Shown here: piece by piece, positions 54,234 to 63,742 of the stretch
Numbering within the stretch: position 1 is the stretch's first letter
Layout: every line of letters begins with the position of its first letter
NCBI RefSeq assembly: GCF_002374315.1
Contig: NZ_NWUX01000009.1
Span: 86,508-150,507, forward strand
Direction: 5' to 3'
Source: Vreelandella nigrificans
GTDB lineage: Bacteria > Pseudomonadota > Gammaproteobacteria > Pseudomonadales > Halomonadaceae
Length of the DNA stretch: 64,000 nucleotides
The notes under the pieces: generated by a model
Database searches by the model: none
Seen by the model: only the letters and a program-made list of their open reading frames with translations
What the model was told of the DNA's origin: nothing
Program-made: the position numbers and the translations under genes

Positions 54234-55739
54234 ATGCAAGGCGTCCTTTCATCCATCGAGCGCGTGGGTAATAAACTGCCCCACCCGTTTATTCTATTTG
54301 TCATTTTGGCTGGCGTAGTTGTGGTCGTCTCAGCCCTGCTTGCCGCACTTGGCGTTTCAGCGGTTAACCCACAAACCGACGCAGTGGTACAAGTACGCAG
54401 CCTACTCTCGGCAGATGGCATTGAGTTTATGCTGACCAGTGTGGTCAGTAACTTTGTGAACTTCCCTCCGCTAGGCCTTATTTTAGTGGTGATGTTCGGC
54501 ATTGGCTTGGCCGATAAAGTAGGCTTGATGTCGACATTGATGCAGGTAAGTGTGGCTAAGGCACCACCCTCGCTGCTCACCTTTAGCGTTTTTATGGCAG
54601 GTATCTGCGGCAGTATCGCCTCTGATGCAAATTACCTGATCCTAATCCCCCTGGCAGCTATGGTGTACTACTCAGTAGGCCGTCACCCGGTCGCTGGTGC
54701 TGCAGCCGCCTACGCTGCAGCAGGCGCGGGGTTTGATGCTAGCCTGTTTATCACCGTCGGGGATGCACTGTTTGCCGGTATTACCACCGAGGCTGCGCGC
54801 TTAGTAGACCCCGATGCCTATGTTTCACCTGTTGATAACTACTACTTTGTGGCCTGCTCAGTATTTGTCCTCGCGATTGTAGGCACGTTAGTGGTCGACA
54901 AATTTGTGGAACCGAGGCTGCAGCGTACCCTGCCACTCAGCAAAGACTTTAAAACCGAGATCATAAAACCAGAGCTAACCGATGCAGAAAAGCGCGGCCT
55001 AAAGCGGGTTGGCGTTGCCACGCTTATCTACCTAGCGCTGATCTTAATTGCCGTAGTGCCAGAAGCCTCGCCACTGCGTAATGAAGAGGGTGGCCTGATT
55101 CCCTCGCCCTTCCTGAGCTCGCTAGTACCGCTAATGTTTGGCTACTTCGTTACGATTGGCTTGGTATATGGCATCACCACTGGCAAGATCACCAGCAGCC
55201 GTGATGTGCCGCAGCGCATGGCCGAATCTGCTAGCGATTTAGCCCCCACCCTGGTGCTATTCTTTGCGATTTCGCAATTCATTGCCTATTTCCGCTGGTC
55301 GGAACTTGGCCAATACATTGCCATTGAAGGTTCCAATATCCTGCAAAGCACAGGGTTTACTGGGCTTCCGCTAGTAGGTGCGTTTATCGCCATGAGCGCA
55401 GTGCTGAATGTCTTTATGACCAGCGGCTCGGCCCAGTGGGCGTTAATGGCGCCAGTATTCGTCCCGATGCTGATGATGATCGACTTCGACCCAGCCTTTG
55501 TACTGGCGATGTTCCGTATCGGGGATTCCAGTACCAACATTATTTCACCCATGAGCCCCTACTTTTCAGTAGCACTGGTTTATATGCAGCGCTACAAGCC
55601 GGATATGGGGTTAGGCACGCTGATAGCCACCATGCTACCGCTGGCCGTGGGCTTCCTGCTCGCTTGGTCGGCGTTTTTGATGTTCTGGCTGGCAATGGGC
55701 TGGCCGATTGGGCCCGGTGTCTACATGATGGCGAGCTGA
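54234..55739 (+). CDS. AbgT-family transporter
   Basis: Inner-membrane carrier of 501 residues with about 11-12 helices. AbgT marks are IERVGNKLPHPFILF at the start, GSIASDANYLILIPLAAMVYYSVGRHP, and MTSGSAQWALMAPVFVPMLM plus FRIGDSSTNIISPMSPYF near the end. AbgT proteins move p-aminobenzoyl-glutamate or export antimetabolites such as sulfonamides using the proton gradient. Next to an M20 amidohydrolase, uptake of an N-acyl amino acid is most likely. Confidence 0.9.
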   Translation: MQGVLSSIERVGNKLPHPFILFVILAGVVVVVSALLAALGVSAVNPQTDAVVQVRSLLSADGIEFMLTSVVSNFVNFPPLGLILVVMFGIGLADKVGLMSTLMQVSVAKAPPSLLTFSVFMAGICGSIASDANYLILIPLAAMVYYSVGRHPVAGAAAAYAAAGAGFDASLFITVGDALFAGITTEAARLVDPDAYVSPVDNYYFVACSVFVLAIVGTLVVDKFVEPRLQRTLPLSKDFKTEIIKPELTDAEKRGLKRVGVATLIYLALILIAVVPEASPLRNEEGGLIPSPFLSSLVPLMFGYFVTIGLVYGITTGKITSSRDVPQRMAESASDLAPTLVLFFAISQFIAYFRWSELGQYIAIEGSNILQSTGFTGLPLVGAFIAMSAVLNVFMTSGSAQWALMAPVFVPMLMMIDFDPAFVLAMFRIGDSSTNIISPMSPYFSVALVYMQRYKPDMGLGTLIATMLPLAVGFLLAWSAFLMFWLAMGWPIGPGVYMMAS

Positions 55740-55769
55740 TAGCTCAGCGTATTACTGCACCACCATCAG

Positions 55770-56666
55770 CTACTGCATCGCCATCATTAACTTCCACAGA
55801 TAGTCGGCAGCAGGCGAAAGCCTTCTGCCGACTCTACGTACCAAGTTGCCCTGGCTGCTAGCGGCCATAGGGTGATCAATGGGAATTGCCCTCAGCAAAC
55901 CTGCTTCTATTTCACTGCGTGCTGCTGCAGCTGTCATAAACGATACACCAATGCCTGCGCTAGCCATGCGCCGGGATACTGAATGCAGGTTGCAACGATA
56001 GGCAGGCGTAGCTAACTGCCCGGCAGCACCAAATAGTGCGTTCACAAACTGCTGAGAGCCTGATACGTCAGGCAAAAAGATCAGCTTATGTTGCAGTAAC
56101 TCTGTGACAGCCACGTTCTCCTGGCTGGCAAGCGCATGAGATGGTGCTACCAGCGCACACAACGGCCCTCGTTCAAAGGAGTGCACCACTAAGCGGGGGT
56201 CTGATACGGGGCCATAGGTAATCGCGATATCCACTTCGTCGCTGGCGACCATTTCATGAGGCTCGCGAGGGTAGTAAATACCCGTTTTGATCTCAATCAA
56301 GACGTCGGGATACTGCTCGGAAACACGCCGCATCACGTGGTTGATAAAGCTATCCACAAAGCCATCACCCACCGAAACCACCACCTTCCCCGCCTGCAAG
56401 TTACGCAGCCGAGACAGCGTATCCCCCAGCTCTGAATTCAGCCGCCGCTGGGCCAGAAACCCATCCACCACCATCTGGCCTGCTTCGGTCAAAATCACAT
56501 GCCGTCCCTGGCGTTCCAACAACGCCATACCCAATTCCCGCTCCAAGCCGCGCACTTGGCGGCTCACCACGGAAGGATTGATATGTAGGTGCTCTGCCGC
56601 CGCACGTATCCCCCCGCAGCTACTTACCTCAAACAAATAGAACGCACGTTTATCCAGTAGGGTCAT
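55770..56666 (-). CDS. LysR-family transcriptional regulator
   Basis: A 298-residue regulator. I start at the ATG at 56666 (MTLLDKRAFYLFEV), with GAG six bases upstream, since the longer frame begins with TTG and lacks a ribosome site. The helix-turn-helix is GGIRAAAEHLHINPSVVSRQVRGLERELG. The ligand domain is of the ~200-residue LysR type with VSVGDGFVDSFINHV. It is convergent with abgT and may regulate the M20-AbgT pair, but this is positional inference. Its last codons overlap a duplicated ACTGCAYCRCCATCA unit near 55755-55785. Confidence 0.85.
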   Translation of the reverse strand: MTLLDKRAFYLFEVSSCGGIRAAAEHLHINPSVVSRQVRGLERELGMALLERQGRHVILTEAGQMVVDGFLAQRRLNSELGDTLSRLRNLQAGKVVVSVGDGFVDSFINHVMRRVSEQYPDVLIEIKTGIYYPREPHEMVASDEVDIAITYGPVSDPRLVVHSFERGPLCALVAPSHALASQENVAVTELLQHKLIFLPDVSGSQQFVNALFGAAGQLATPAYRCNLHSVSRRMASAGIGVSFMTAAAARSEIEAGLLRAIPIDHPMAASSQGNLVRRVGRRLSPAADYLWKLMMAMQ

Positions 56667-56787
56667 GGCGATCTCGTATGAATAACTTTGTGACAACAAC
56701 CTTGTATATTTGCGTTTTAAAATCGATGGCCACAATAAAGGAGCTCTGCCTCAAGCCGCGTTATAGCTATTAATGAATCCATTATTA

Positions 56788-57675
56788 CTAATCCAACCGA
56801 TCACGTATCCATTCAATAAAAACTCGTAGTTTATAAACGTCTACCATATGTTCTGGGTAGGCCATGTAATAAGCATCCTGGCTTTTAAGCGAGAACTGCC
56901 AAGGAATGACCAACTTTCCCTCATCAAGCTCTTCTTGGGCAAGAAATCTAGGCACTAACGCGACGCCACAGCCCGCTCGTGCAGACCTTAACGCCATATA
57001 AAAAGTATCAAACCTTGGCCCATGGTAACTGTGCTCAGTATATAGATCTTGTGCTTCAAACCAGTCATGCCACCCCTCTGGCCGAGTAGAGACCTGTAAC
57101 AACACCATATCTGTTAAGTCTAGCGGGTCGCGTACCGTCGTCTGTTTCAAGGCGGAAGGTGCACATACAGGAACCACTTCTTCATCCAGTAATTTCATGC
57201 ACTCGGCTCGCGGCCATACTCCATGACCAAAAAAGAAAGCGGCTTCTATACGCTCCTTTTGCATGTCAAATGGCTCGGTACGGTTAGAAATATTGAGATT
57301 AATACTCGGATGTTTGAAGCGAAACCCATTCAACCGTGGGATAAGCCAGCGCGCCCCAAAAGTGGGCAACGTAGCAATATTAAGCACATCGGCCTCTACA
57401 CCATAAGACTGCATATAGCGCGTGGACATCTCTACTTGAGCCAATATTTTACGTGCTTCACCAAGGTAAACCGCCCCCTCTGGCGTTAGGTGCAGGCGCT
57501 TTCTTACCCTTCTGAATAGCGGATGCTGCAGTATTACTTCCAGCTGTGATACCTGCTTACTCACAGCACTTTGCGTCAGGCTAAGTTCATCTGAGGCCCG
57601 AGTGAAGCTCAGGTGTCTAGCCGCTGCTTCAAAACAGTGCAAGCTGGTCAAAGAAGGTAAGTTGCGACGGCGCAT
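56788..57675 (-). CDS. GcvA-like LysR-family transcriptional regulator
   Basis: A 295-residue regulator whose helix-turn-helix HLSFTRASDELSLTQSAVSKQVSQLE has the GcvA-branch ending SAVSxQVxxLE. It starts at the ATG at 57675 behind GGGGTG. It is divergent from the AmaB-like aldehyde dehydrogenase across a space with a GATGTTT-N5-AAACATC dyad, so it most likely regulates the lysine/pipecolate genes, as the LysR gene beside amaB does in Pseudomonas putida (from memory). The inducer is probably pipecolate or aminoadipate (inference). Confidence 0.87.
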   Translation of the reverse strand: MRRRNLPSLTSLHCFEAAARHLSFTRASDELSLTQSAVSKQVSQLEVILQHPLFRRVRKRLHLTPEGAVYLGEARKILAQVEMSTRYMQSYGVEADVLNIATLPTFGARWLIPRLNGFRFKHPSINLNISNRTEPFDMQKERIEAAFFFGHGVWPRAECMKLLDEEVVPVCAPSALKQTTVRDPLDLTDMVLLQVSTRPEGWHDWFEAQDLYTEHSYHGPRFDTFYMALRSARAGCGVALVPRFLAQEELDEGKLVIPWQFSLKSQDAYYMAYPEHMVDVYKLRVFIEWIRDRLD

Positions 57676-57704
57676 AAACACCCCACTTGGTGAAATTAAG
57701 GAAT

Positions 57705-57723
57705 GATGTTTTTCGCAAACATC
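57705..57723. promoter_or_regulatory. LysR-type operator GATGTTT-N5-AAACATC
   Basis: A 19-bp dyad with 7-bp arms between the LysR gene (start 57675) and the aldehyde dehydrogenase (start 57800), about 30 bases from the regulator start. This matches the T-N11-A style of LysR recognition sites. Confidence 0.6.
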
Positions 57724-57799
57724 GTTTGATGAGTTGCTTATAGCTTGGCAATACTGGCCCTGTAACCAATTTACTCACAACTCAATATTTGGTGAAGCA

Positions 57800-59293
57800 A
57801 TGATTCATTCCCTGATGGAAAAAATGGGCGTCGCAAAAGAGCAGTACCAAGGTGGTGACCTTGTTGTTACAACCCCCATTGATGGCAGCGAAATTGGTCG
57901 TCTAAAAACGGCATCCAGCAGTGAAGTGGATACAGCTATCGCGAATGCAGAAAAAGCCTTTCTAGCCTGGAAAAGTGTGCCAGCACCTCGCCGTGGTGAA
58001 TTGGTGCGCTTGTTTGGCGATCAATTGCGCCAGCACAAAGAGTCACTCGGCGAGTTGGTCACTTGGGAGTGCGGCAAGATCCTTCAGGAGGGACTTGGCG
58101 AAGTTCAGGAAATGATCGATATCTGTGACCTTGCCGTTGGTCAATCTCGCCAACTGTTTGGGCTAACAATTGCTTCCGAGCGTCCCGGCCACCATATGCG
58201 TGAAAGCTGGCATCCGTTAGGCCCGATTGGCCTGATTACAGCTTTCAACTTTCCGGTTGCTCCCTGGGCATGGAATTCAGCATTAGCCCTGGTGTGCGGC
58301 AACAGCTTGCTGTGGAAACCCTCTGAGAAAACGCCGTTAACGGCGCTGGCATGCCAAGCCCTACTGGAGCGTGCCATTAAACAATTTGGCGATGAGGCAC
58401 CAGAGTACTTGAGCCAAGTCATTATTGGTGAGCGCGATGCTGGAGAGCAGTTGGTCAACGATGCACGGGTTGCTCTCATTAGTGCGACCGGCAGTACCCG
58501 CATGGGGCGCGAAGTAGGGCCCAAAGTCGCTGCACGCTTTGGCCGCAGTATTCTTGAGCTGGGCGGCAACAATGCGATGATTTTAGCGCCGAGTGCCGAT
58601 CTGGATATGGCAACTCGCGCCATCCTGTTCTCAGCGGTCGGTACAGCAGGGCAACGCTGTACGACGCTGCGCCGTTTGGTCGTCCATGAATCCATTAAAG
58701 ATGAAATTTTAGCCCGCCTTAAAAAGTCCTATAGCGCAGTGACTATTGGCAACCCACTTGAAGGCAACCTAGTTGGCCCATTGATTGATCACCAAGCCTT
58801 TGATGCGATGCAGAGCGTGCTAGCCAAGGCGCGGGAACAAGGTGCAAATGTGTTTGGTGGAAACCGTGTGGAGATCGCCAACGGCGATGAGGGCTATTAC
58901 GTCGAGCCAGCCATTGTGGAAATGGCCGAGCAGAACGCGCTAGTCAAGCACGAAACCTTTGCACCGATTCTTTACGTGCTTACCTATAAAGAACTGGATG
59001 AGGCCATTGCGATCAATAACAACGTTCCCCAGGGCCTTTCATCCTGCATCTTTACCACCGATGTGCGTGAAGCAGAAACTTTCGTCTCTGCAGTAGGCAG
59101 CGACTGCGGCATCGCCAACGTCAACATCGGCCCCAGCGGCGCTGAAATCGGCGGTGCGTTCGGGGGTGAGAAAGAAACCGGCGGTGGCCGTGAGTCCGGC
59201 TCCGATGTTTGGAAAAGCTATATGCGCCGCCAAACCAACACCGTTAACTACTCCCGCGAACTCCCGTTAGCCCAAGGCATTAAGTTCGACTAA
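57800..59293 (+). CDS. amaB: ALDH7-type aldehyde dehydrogenase (piperideine-6-carboxylate / aminoadipate-semialdehyde dehydrogenase)
   Basis: NAD-dependent enzyme oxidising aminoadipate semialdehyde to 2-aminoadipate in lysine degradation. The 497 residues have the ALDH7 features ITAFNFPVAPWAWNSALALVCGN, the catalytic Glu253 in LELGGNNAM and Cys287 in GTAGQRCTTLRRL, and the end segment GAFGGEKETGGGRESGSD. The start at 57800 has GGTGAAG upstream; a longer frame has none. The AmaA-like oxidase and HglS nearby support the lysine role; the symbol follows the P. putida gene. Confidence 0.88.
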   Translation: MIHSLMEKMGVAKEQYQGGDLVVTTPIDGSEIGRLKTASSSEVDTAIANAEKAFLAWKSVPAPRRGELVRLFGDQLRQHKESLGELVTWECGKILQEGLGEVQEMIDICDLAVGQSRQLFGLTIASERPGHHMRESWHPLGPIGLITAFNFPVAPWAWNSALALVCGNSLLWKPSEKTPLTALACQALLERAIKQFGDEAPEYLSQVIIGERDAGEQLVNDARVALISATGSTRMGREVGPKVAARFGRSILELGGNNAMILAPSADLDMATRAILFSAVGTAGQRCTTLRRLVVHESIKDEILARLKKSYSAVTIGNPLEGNLVGPLIDHQAFDAMQSVLAKAREQGANVFGGNRVEIANGDEGYYVEPAIVEMAEQNALVKHETFAPILYVLTYKELDEAIAINNNVPQGLSSCIFTTDVREAETFVSAVGSDCGIANVNIGPSGAEIGGAFGGEKETGGGRESGSDVWKSYMRRQTNTVNYSRELPLAQGIKFD

Positions 59294-59366
59294 CCCTCCA
59301 TGCAGCAAGGGCTCTTCTCCCCTAAAGGGCCCTTCAATATAAAACATAAAAAAATGAAGGTGATTT

Positions 59367-60824
59367 ATGCGTGACGATGTCCAAATCGGCCCGACGCCGG
59401 GCCTCGCGATGGCGCTATTACCGCTGCTGGCCACTACCGCCATTCTTATACTGCAATTTTTTATCTTTGCTGATTTCACTCCTCATATCCCTTTAGCGTT
59501 CGGCATTATGATTTGCGCCTTGTGCGGGCGCGTACGCGGTGTTCCCTGGGAAAAAATGGAAGCCTCAATGCTAGAGGTGGTCAAGCTAGGCATGCCCGCT
59601 ATTTTTATCCTGTTGGCGGTAGGCATGGTGATTGGTACCTGGATTCTTTCCGGCACGGTACCCACGCTGATGTACTATGGCTTTCAGCTGGTATCCCCCT
59701 CTTATTTTCTCGTCGCTACTTGCCTGGTAAGCGCGCTGGTCTCGTTGGCAACCGGAACCTCTTGGGGCACGGTAGGTACACTTGGGCTTGCCCTAATGGG
59801 GATAGGAGAAGGCCTTGGCATTCCCATGTATTTAACTGGCGGGGCGTTAGTATCAGGCGCCTTCTTTGGCGATAAAATGTCGCCACTGTCAGAAACAACC
59901 AATTTAACACCAGCGGTTTGCGAAACAGACCTATGGAGCCACATACGCAGCATGACGGCGACTACCGTTCCCGCCATGCTGATAGCGTTAGTGCTGTATG
60001 TATGGCTCGGCGCCGAATATGGCCATCAATTTGAGCAAAGCACTAATATCGAGACGTTCCGTCAGGCACTGGATGACACCTTTACACTCTCTTGGGTAAC
60101 ACTGATTCCCCCCTGTGTTGTGATTGGCTTGGCGCTCGCCAAATTCCCGCCTTTCCCGACTATTTTCACCGGCGCGGCGATAGGCGGCTTAATCGCCATC
60201 GGTGTACAAGGCGAAACCTTACATGCGGTATTTGATGCCATGCAAAATGGCTTTAGCAGCGATACCGGCAATCCAGCCATTGATGCACTACTAAGCAGTG
60301 GTGGTGTGCTCTCCATGACGTGGGTAGTTACCTTAACGTTCTTCGCGTTAGGTTTCGCAGGCATGCTTGAGGCTTATGGCACCGTGGATGCGGTGATTAA
60401 ACAACTAATGCGACTTATCAAAGGTCGCTTCAGTTTAGTAGCAACAAGCTCCGGCACGACGCTGGCGGTGAGCACTATTATTGGCGATGTCTATACCACA
60501 CTGGTGTTACCAGGCCGCTTATTGAAAGGCCAGTACCAAGCCATGGGCTATAAGACCTCGACGCTGTCACGCACCATTGAAGACAATGGCACGCTCTCCT
60601 CTCCACTGATCCCTTGGAATATGGGTGGCGGTTTTGTGTCATCGACGATTGGGGTACCCACACTAGCCTATGCACCTTTTGCCTTCGCTTGCTGGCTATC
60701 ACCTCTGTTCGGCCTACTGTGGGCACTAACCGGCCGTTTTATTCCCCAAGAAACCCCAAAAGATACTGCTGAAAATACGCCCAACACACCACAAACCAAA
60801 CTCTCATCTCAACCCACCCCATAA
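59367..60824 (+). CDS. NhaC-family Na+/H+ antiporter
   Basis: A 485-residue inner-membrane protein with about 12 helices. It shows GTSWGTVGTLGLALMGIGEG, ALVSGAFFGDKMSPLSETTNL (the NhaC hallmark GDKxSPLSxTTNL) and SSPLIPWNMGG. NhaC relatives can also exchange organic acids, for example malate/lactate. It sits between amaB- and amaA-like genes, so it may instead import a catabolic substrate such as pipecolate in exchange with Na+ (inference). AAGGTGATTT precedes the ATG and a terminator follows. Confidence 0.87.
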   Translation: MRDDVQIGPTPGLAMALLPLLATTAILILQFFIFADFTPHIPLAFGIMICALCGRVRGVPWEKMEASMLEVVKLGMPAIFILLAVGMVIGTWILSGTVPTLMYYGFQLVSPSYFLVATCLVSALVSLATGTSWGTVGTLGLALMGIGEGLGIPMYLTGGALVSGAFFGDKMSPLSETTNLTPAVCETDLWSHIRSMTATTVPAMLIALVLYVWLGAEYGHQFEQSTNIETFRQALDDTFTLSWVTLIPPCVVIGLALAKFPPFPTIFTGAAIGGLIAIGVQGETLHAVFDAMQNGFSSDTGNPAIDALLSSGGVLSMTWVVTLTFFALGFAGMLEAYGTVDAVIKQLMRLIKGRFSLVATSSGTTLAVSTIIGDVYTTLVLPGRLLKGQYQAMGYKTSTLSRTIEDNGTLSSPLIPWNMGGGFVSSTIGVPTLAYAPFAFACWLSPLFGLLWALTGRFIPQETPKDTAENTPNTPQTKLSSQPTP

Positions 60825-60831
60825 CCATACA

Positions 60832-60866
60832 AGGTCGGCCCCAGGCCGACCTGCGCTTCTTTTTTC
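60832..60866 (+). terminator. Rho-independent terminator after nhaC-like gene
   Basis: AGGTCGGCC (60832-60840) pairs with GGCCGACCT (60844-60852) around a three-base loop, followed by GCGCTTCTTTTTTC. It lies immediately before amaA, so amaA expression may depend on read-through or its own promoter. Confidence 0.82.
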
Positions 60867-60879
60867 AGGAGATATTAAG

Positions 60880-62172
60880 ATGCAAACAACCCTCTCCGAG
60901 CGCTGCCTTTGGCTACACACAAGCGCGGAAGCCCCATTAAAATACCCTGCCTTAAACAGCCAGGAAGAGGCAGAGGTTTGTGTTGTGGGTGGAGGGATTA
61001 CAGGTCTCTCCACGGCACTACATTTGGCTGAAAAAGGCATCAAGGTCATTTTGCTGGAGGCGGGTGAGATTCCCAGCGGTGGGTCGGGACGCAATGTTGG
61101 GCTGGTCAATGCCGGCCTGTGGATTCCACCCGATGACATTGTGGCCGCGTTGGGGGCAGAGAAAGGAGAGCGCGCAAACACTGTGCTAGGCGGTGCCCCA
61201 TCAAAGGTATTTGGCCTTATTGAGCGCCATGCTATTGCATGTGATGCAACCCGTACGGGTACGCTGCACCTTGGCCATAGCAGCAAAGGCTGCCAAGCGC
61301 TTGAAAGACGCCTGAACCAGCTACAAAAACGTGGCGCGCCCGTGAGCTTATTAACGGGTGAGGCATGCGAGCAGATCACCGGCACTTCGAAAATACACGC
61401 GGCGCTATTGGATAAGCGTGCAGGCACCCTAAACCCTTGTGCCTATACGCGGGGCCTAGCCCGTACTGCTACCCACCTGGGCGCCACCCTGTACTGCCAA
61501 AGCGCGGTAACAGGCATCGAGCGACAAGCAGACCGCTGGAGCCTGTTAACCCAAAACGGGCGCGTAACGGCGGATCGAGTTGTCATGGCCACTAACGCCT
61601 ATACCGAAGATGACTGGAACCAGGTTCGCCAACACTTTTTCACCGGCTATTACTATCAACTAGCGTCACAACCGCTCACCGGCGCAGCTGCCGAGGCGAT
61701 TCTTCCCGACAAACAAGGCTCCTGGGATACGCGCACCGTGCTTAGTAGCATTCGTCGTGACAAGGATGGGCGCCTTCTGCTGGGTAGCCTGGGTAAAGGT
61801 GAAGGCAAGCCGCTGGCCTATCTCACCCGCTGGGCCGATACAATACAGAACCACTACTTCCCCGCGCTCGGCAAGGTCCGCTGGGAATACACATGGACAG
61901 GTAAAATCGCATTTACCCCAGAACACACCCTACGTATTTTTGAACCGGCCCCTGGGATATTGTCAGCCACCGGCTACAACGGTCGCGGCATCACTACCGG
62001 CACCGTAGTTGGTGAAGGGTTTGCTCACTACATTACAACCGGGGAAGATAGCCTGCTGCCTCTTCCACTATCACAGCCCAAACCCATCAAAGCACGCCCG
62101 CTATGGAGCTGTGCCTATGAAGGCGGCTTCTCGCTGTATCATGCAGGCCAGTGTCTACGGGTACTGATTTAA
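60880..62172 (+). CDS. amaA: FAD-dependent oxidoreductase, AmaA-like (L-pipecolate oxidase)
   Basis: A 430-residue DAO-family flavoprotein with FAD motif VVGGGITGLSTALHLAEKG (residues about 31-49), GSGRNVGLVNAGLW typical of this group, and a C-terminal GYNGRGITTGTVVG loop. It probably oxidises L-pipecolate to piperideine-6-carboxylate, the substrate of the AmaB-like enzyme. AGGAGATATTAAG precedes the ATG. Relatives act on gamma-glutamylputrescine (PuuB), so the assignment relies on neighbours amaB, hglS and ydiJ. Confidence 0.78.
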   Translation: MQTTLSERCLWLHTSAEAPLKYPALNSQEEAEVCVVGGGITGLSTALHLAEKGIKVILLEAGEIPSGGSGRNVGLVNAGLWIPPDDIVAALGAEKGERANTVLGGAPSKVFGLIERHAIACDATRTGTLHLGHSSKGCQALERRLNQLQKRGAPVSLLTGEACEQITGTSKIHAALLDKRAGTLNPCAYTRGLARTATHLGATLYCQSAVTGIERQADRWSLLTQNGRVTADRVVMATNAYTEDDWNQVRQHFFTGYYYQLASQPLTGAAAEAILPDKQGSWDTRTVLSSIRRDKDGRLLLGSLGKGEGKPLAYLTRWADTIQNHYFPALGKVRWEYTWTGKIAFTPEHTLRIFEPAPGILSATGYNGRGITTGTVVGEGFAHYITTGEDSLLPLPLSQPKPIKARPLWSCAYEGGFSLYHAGQCLRVLI

Positions 62173-62196
62173 TAAGAGTGTTACTACTTACTACGT

Positions 62197-62251
62197 CTTA
62201 AATAAAAAGCCATGCCTTAAATAAAAAACCATGCTTTAAATAAAAACGTGC
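62197..62251. repeat. Three tandem 19-base units (CTTAAATAAAAARCCATGC)
   Basis: Copies at 62197-62215, 62216-62234 and a shortened third at 62235-62251. They lie between the amaA stop and its terminator, and the last copy merges into the terminator stem. Confidence 0.8.
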
Positions 62252-62284
62252 ACCGCGAGTTAACCGCAGGCGCACGTTTTTTTT
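62242..62284 (+). terminator. Rho-independent terminator of amaA
   Basis: AAAAACGTGC (62242-62251) pairs with GCACGTTTTT (62272-62281), with an inner GC-rich loop and an eight-T run (62277-62284). Confidence 0.85.
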
Positions 62285-62328
62285 ATGATGTAACTTATGA
62301 TCTGAAAAATTATTTAAATCACAAAATG

Positions 62329-62348
62329 GCAGCACCTCCTTGTGCTGC
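62329..62348 (-). terminator. Hairpin terminator of hglS
   Basis: GCAGCAC (62329-62335) and GTGCTGC (62342-62348) form a 7-bp stem just past the hglS stop; on the minus strand it is followed by CATTTTG. Confidence 0.6.
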
Positions 62349-62357
62349 ATACAAGCG

Positions 62358-63731
62358 CTAAACTAATGCTGTGCCTTTTAAACTTGCCAGCACTTGGGCT
62401 TTAGAGGCGTTTTCACGCTCGGCATACAGTGATAGTTCATCGGTTACCTTGGCGCCCAATGCTTCTTCAAAGGCATCACGATTGGCATTAGCAGCATAGG
62501 CTTCACTTTGTGTGCCGCCTAAGTTTGACTGAAAAATGCCCGCTGCGCTCACCGGCAAAAAGTCTTCATAGGTAATCGGCTGAGCTTCTACCAATCCTTG
62601 TTTCACCAACGCATTTATATCTTCCTCAGCACTGCCTTTAATGGCCCGGCCAGCATCGGTCAGGTGATAGTGGAAGTATGCCAGCTGTTCTTGACGAATC
62701 GCTTCGTCATTGTCTGGAAATGCAGCAAAGATCTTGTCCATTACCGCTTGGTGGGCGTCGTTATCAAGCCCTGCAGTTTGTTTACGGCCTTCATTAAGCA
62801 GTTGGTCATACAGCGCACGGCCTTTTGGAGTCAGTGCCATACCGCGCTGCTCAATCTCACCAAAGCGTGCTGTGTGGGTGCCTTGTGCATCACCGGCAAA
62901 GCGAATCGACTCTTCTAACGCTTTGAAGCTGGTTTGACGCAATAAAATGGGGCATTTACGGCGCGGCGGCCCCTCGATTACCGCTTTGGGGTTCATCCCC
63001 ATTTCAGGCATACGGCGCTGAGCTTCATCGATATCCAGGGTGCGCGGCGTCAGATGGTTAATATGCGGGCCCTTGAAGCACACAACATCAGCAATCAGGC
63101 GGTGCTCATCATGAAGTGCATGATAGGTATCCAGGTCGACAGTGGCATCCTGGTGCCAGCGGAAGGTTTCCAGCGCCTCTTGGACAAACTGGTCCGCTTC
63201 TTCACTGGTTAACCCACCTTGGGCTTCATGGTGCTCAATCAACTCACGTACCTTAGCCGTGAAAATATCCCGCTTCGCCAAAATCTCTTCGGCACGCTGG
63301 CGCAGCGCCTCACTTTCAATGAGCTCTAAACGTAGCAACGAAGTGAACACTCGGAAGGGGTTCCGGGCCAGCGCCTCATCTTCGATCGGCCGGAAAGCCG
63401 TTGAGTGAACAGGTACCCCCGCCTCAGAAAGATCGTAATAACCGACCGGGTACATCCCCATCACGGCAAACAAGCGGCGCAACATGGAGAGCTCGGAGGC
63501 GGTTCCCACCCGAATAGCGCCATGGCGCTCCACGCTAAGGCGTGCCAACTCACCCTGTGCTTCCAGGCGGCGATGCAGTTCAGGCTGTTGACTAAGTGTT
63601 TCTTGATTAACGCGCTCCACGAGTTCAAGCAGTGTGCCGTACTGGGGTACTTCTGCTTGGTACATGGCCGACATCGCTTTAGAAAAACGGTCGCGAACAT
63701 CATCAGTTGGGAGAAGGGCTGTTTGGGTCAT
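62358..63731 (-). CDS. hglS: 2-oxoadipate dioxygenase/decarboxylase (HglS, DUF1338/YdcJ family)
   Basis: Fe(II)-dependent enzyme converting 2-oxoadipate to D-2-hydroxyglutarate plus CO2 in lysine catabolism. The 457 residues carry the metal ligands described for the P. putida enzyme at the same numbers (from memory): His70 (ERHGAIR), His226 (GPHINHLTPR) and Glu294 (GEIEQRG), plus Arg74 for substrate binding. Length matches the family. It lies 11 bases after the YdiJ-like gene and is convergent with amaA. Together these genes should take pipecolate carbon to 2-oxoglutarate. Confidence 0.92.
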   Translation of the reverse strand: MTQTALLPTDDVRDRFSKAMSAMYQAEVPQYGTLLELVERVNQETLSQQPELHRRLEAQGELARLSVERHGAIRVGTASELSMLRRLFAVMGMYPVGYYDLSEAGVPVHSTAFRPIEDEALARNPFRVFTSLLRLELIESEALRQRAEEILAKRDIFTAKVRELIEHHEAQGGLTSEEADQFVQEALETFRWHQDATVDLDTYHALHDEHRLIADVVCFKGPHINHLTPRTLDIDEAQRRMPEMGMNPKAVIEGPPRRKCPILLRQTSFKALEESIRFAGDAQGTHTARFGEIEQRGMALTPKGRALYDQLLNEGRKQTAGLDNDAHQAVMDKIFAAFPDNDEAIRQEQLAYFHYHLTDAGRAIKGSAEEDINALVKQGLVEAQPITYEDFLPVSAAGIFQSNLGGTQSEAYAANANRDAFEEALGAKVTDELSLYAERENASKAQVLASLKGTALV

Positions 63732-63742
63732 GGTATGGCTCT

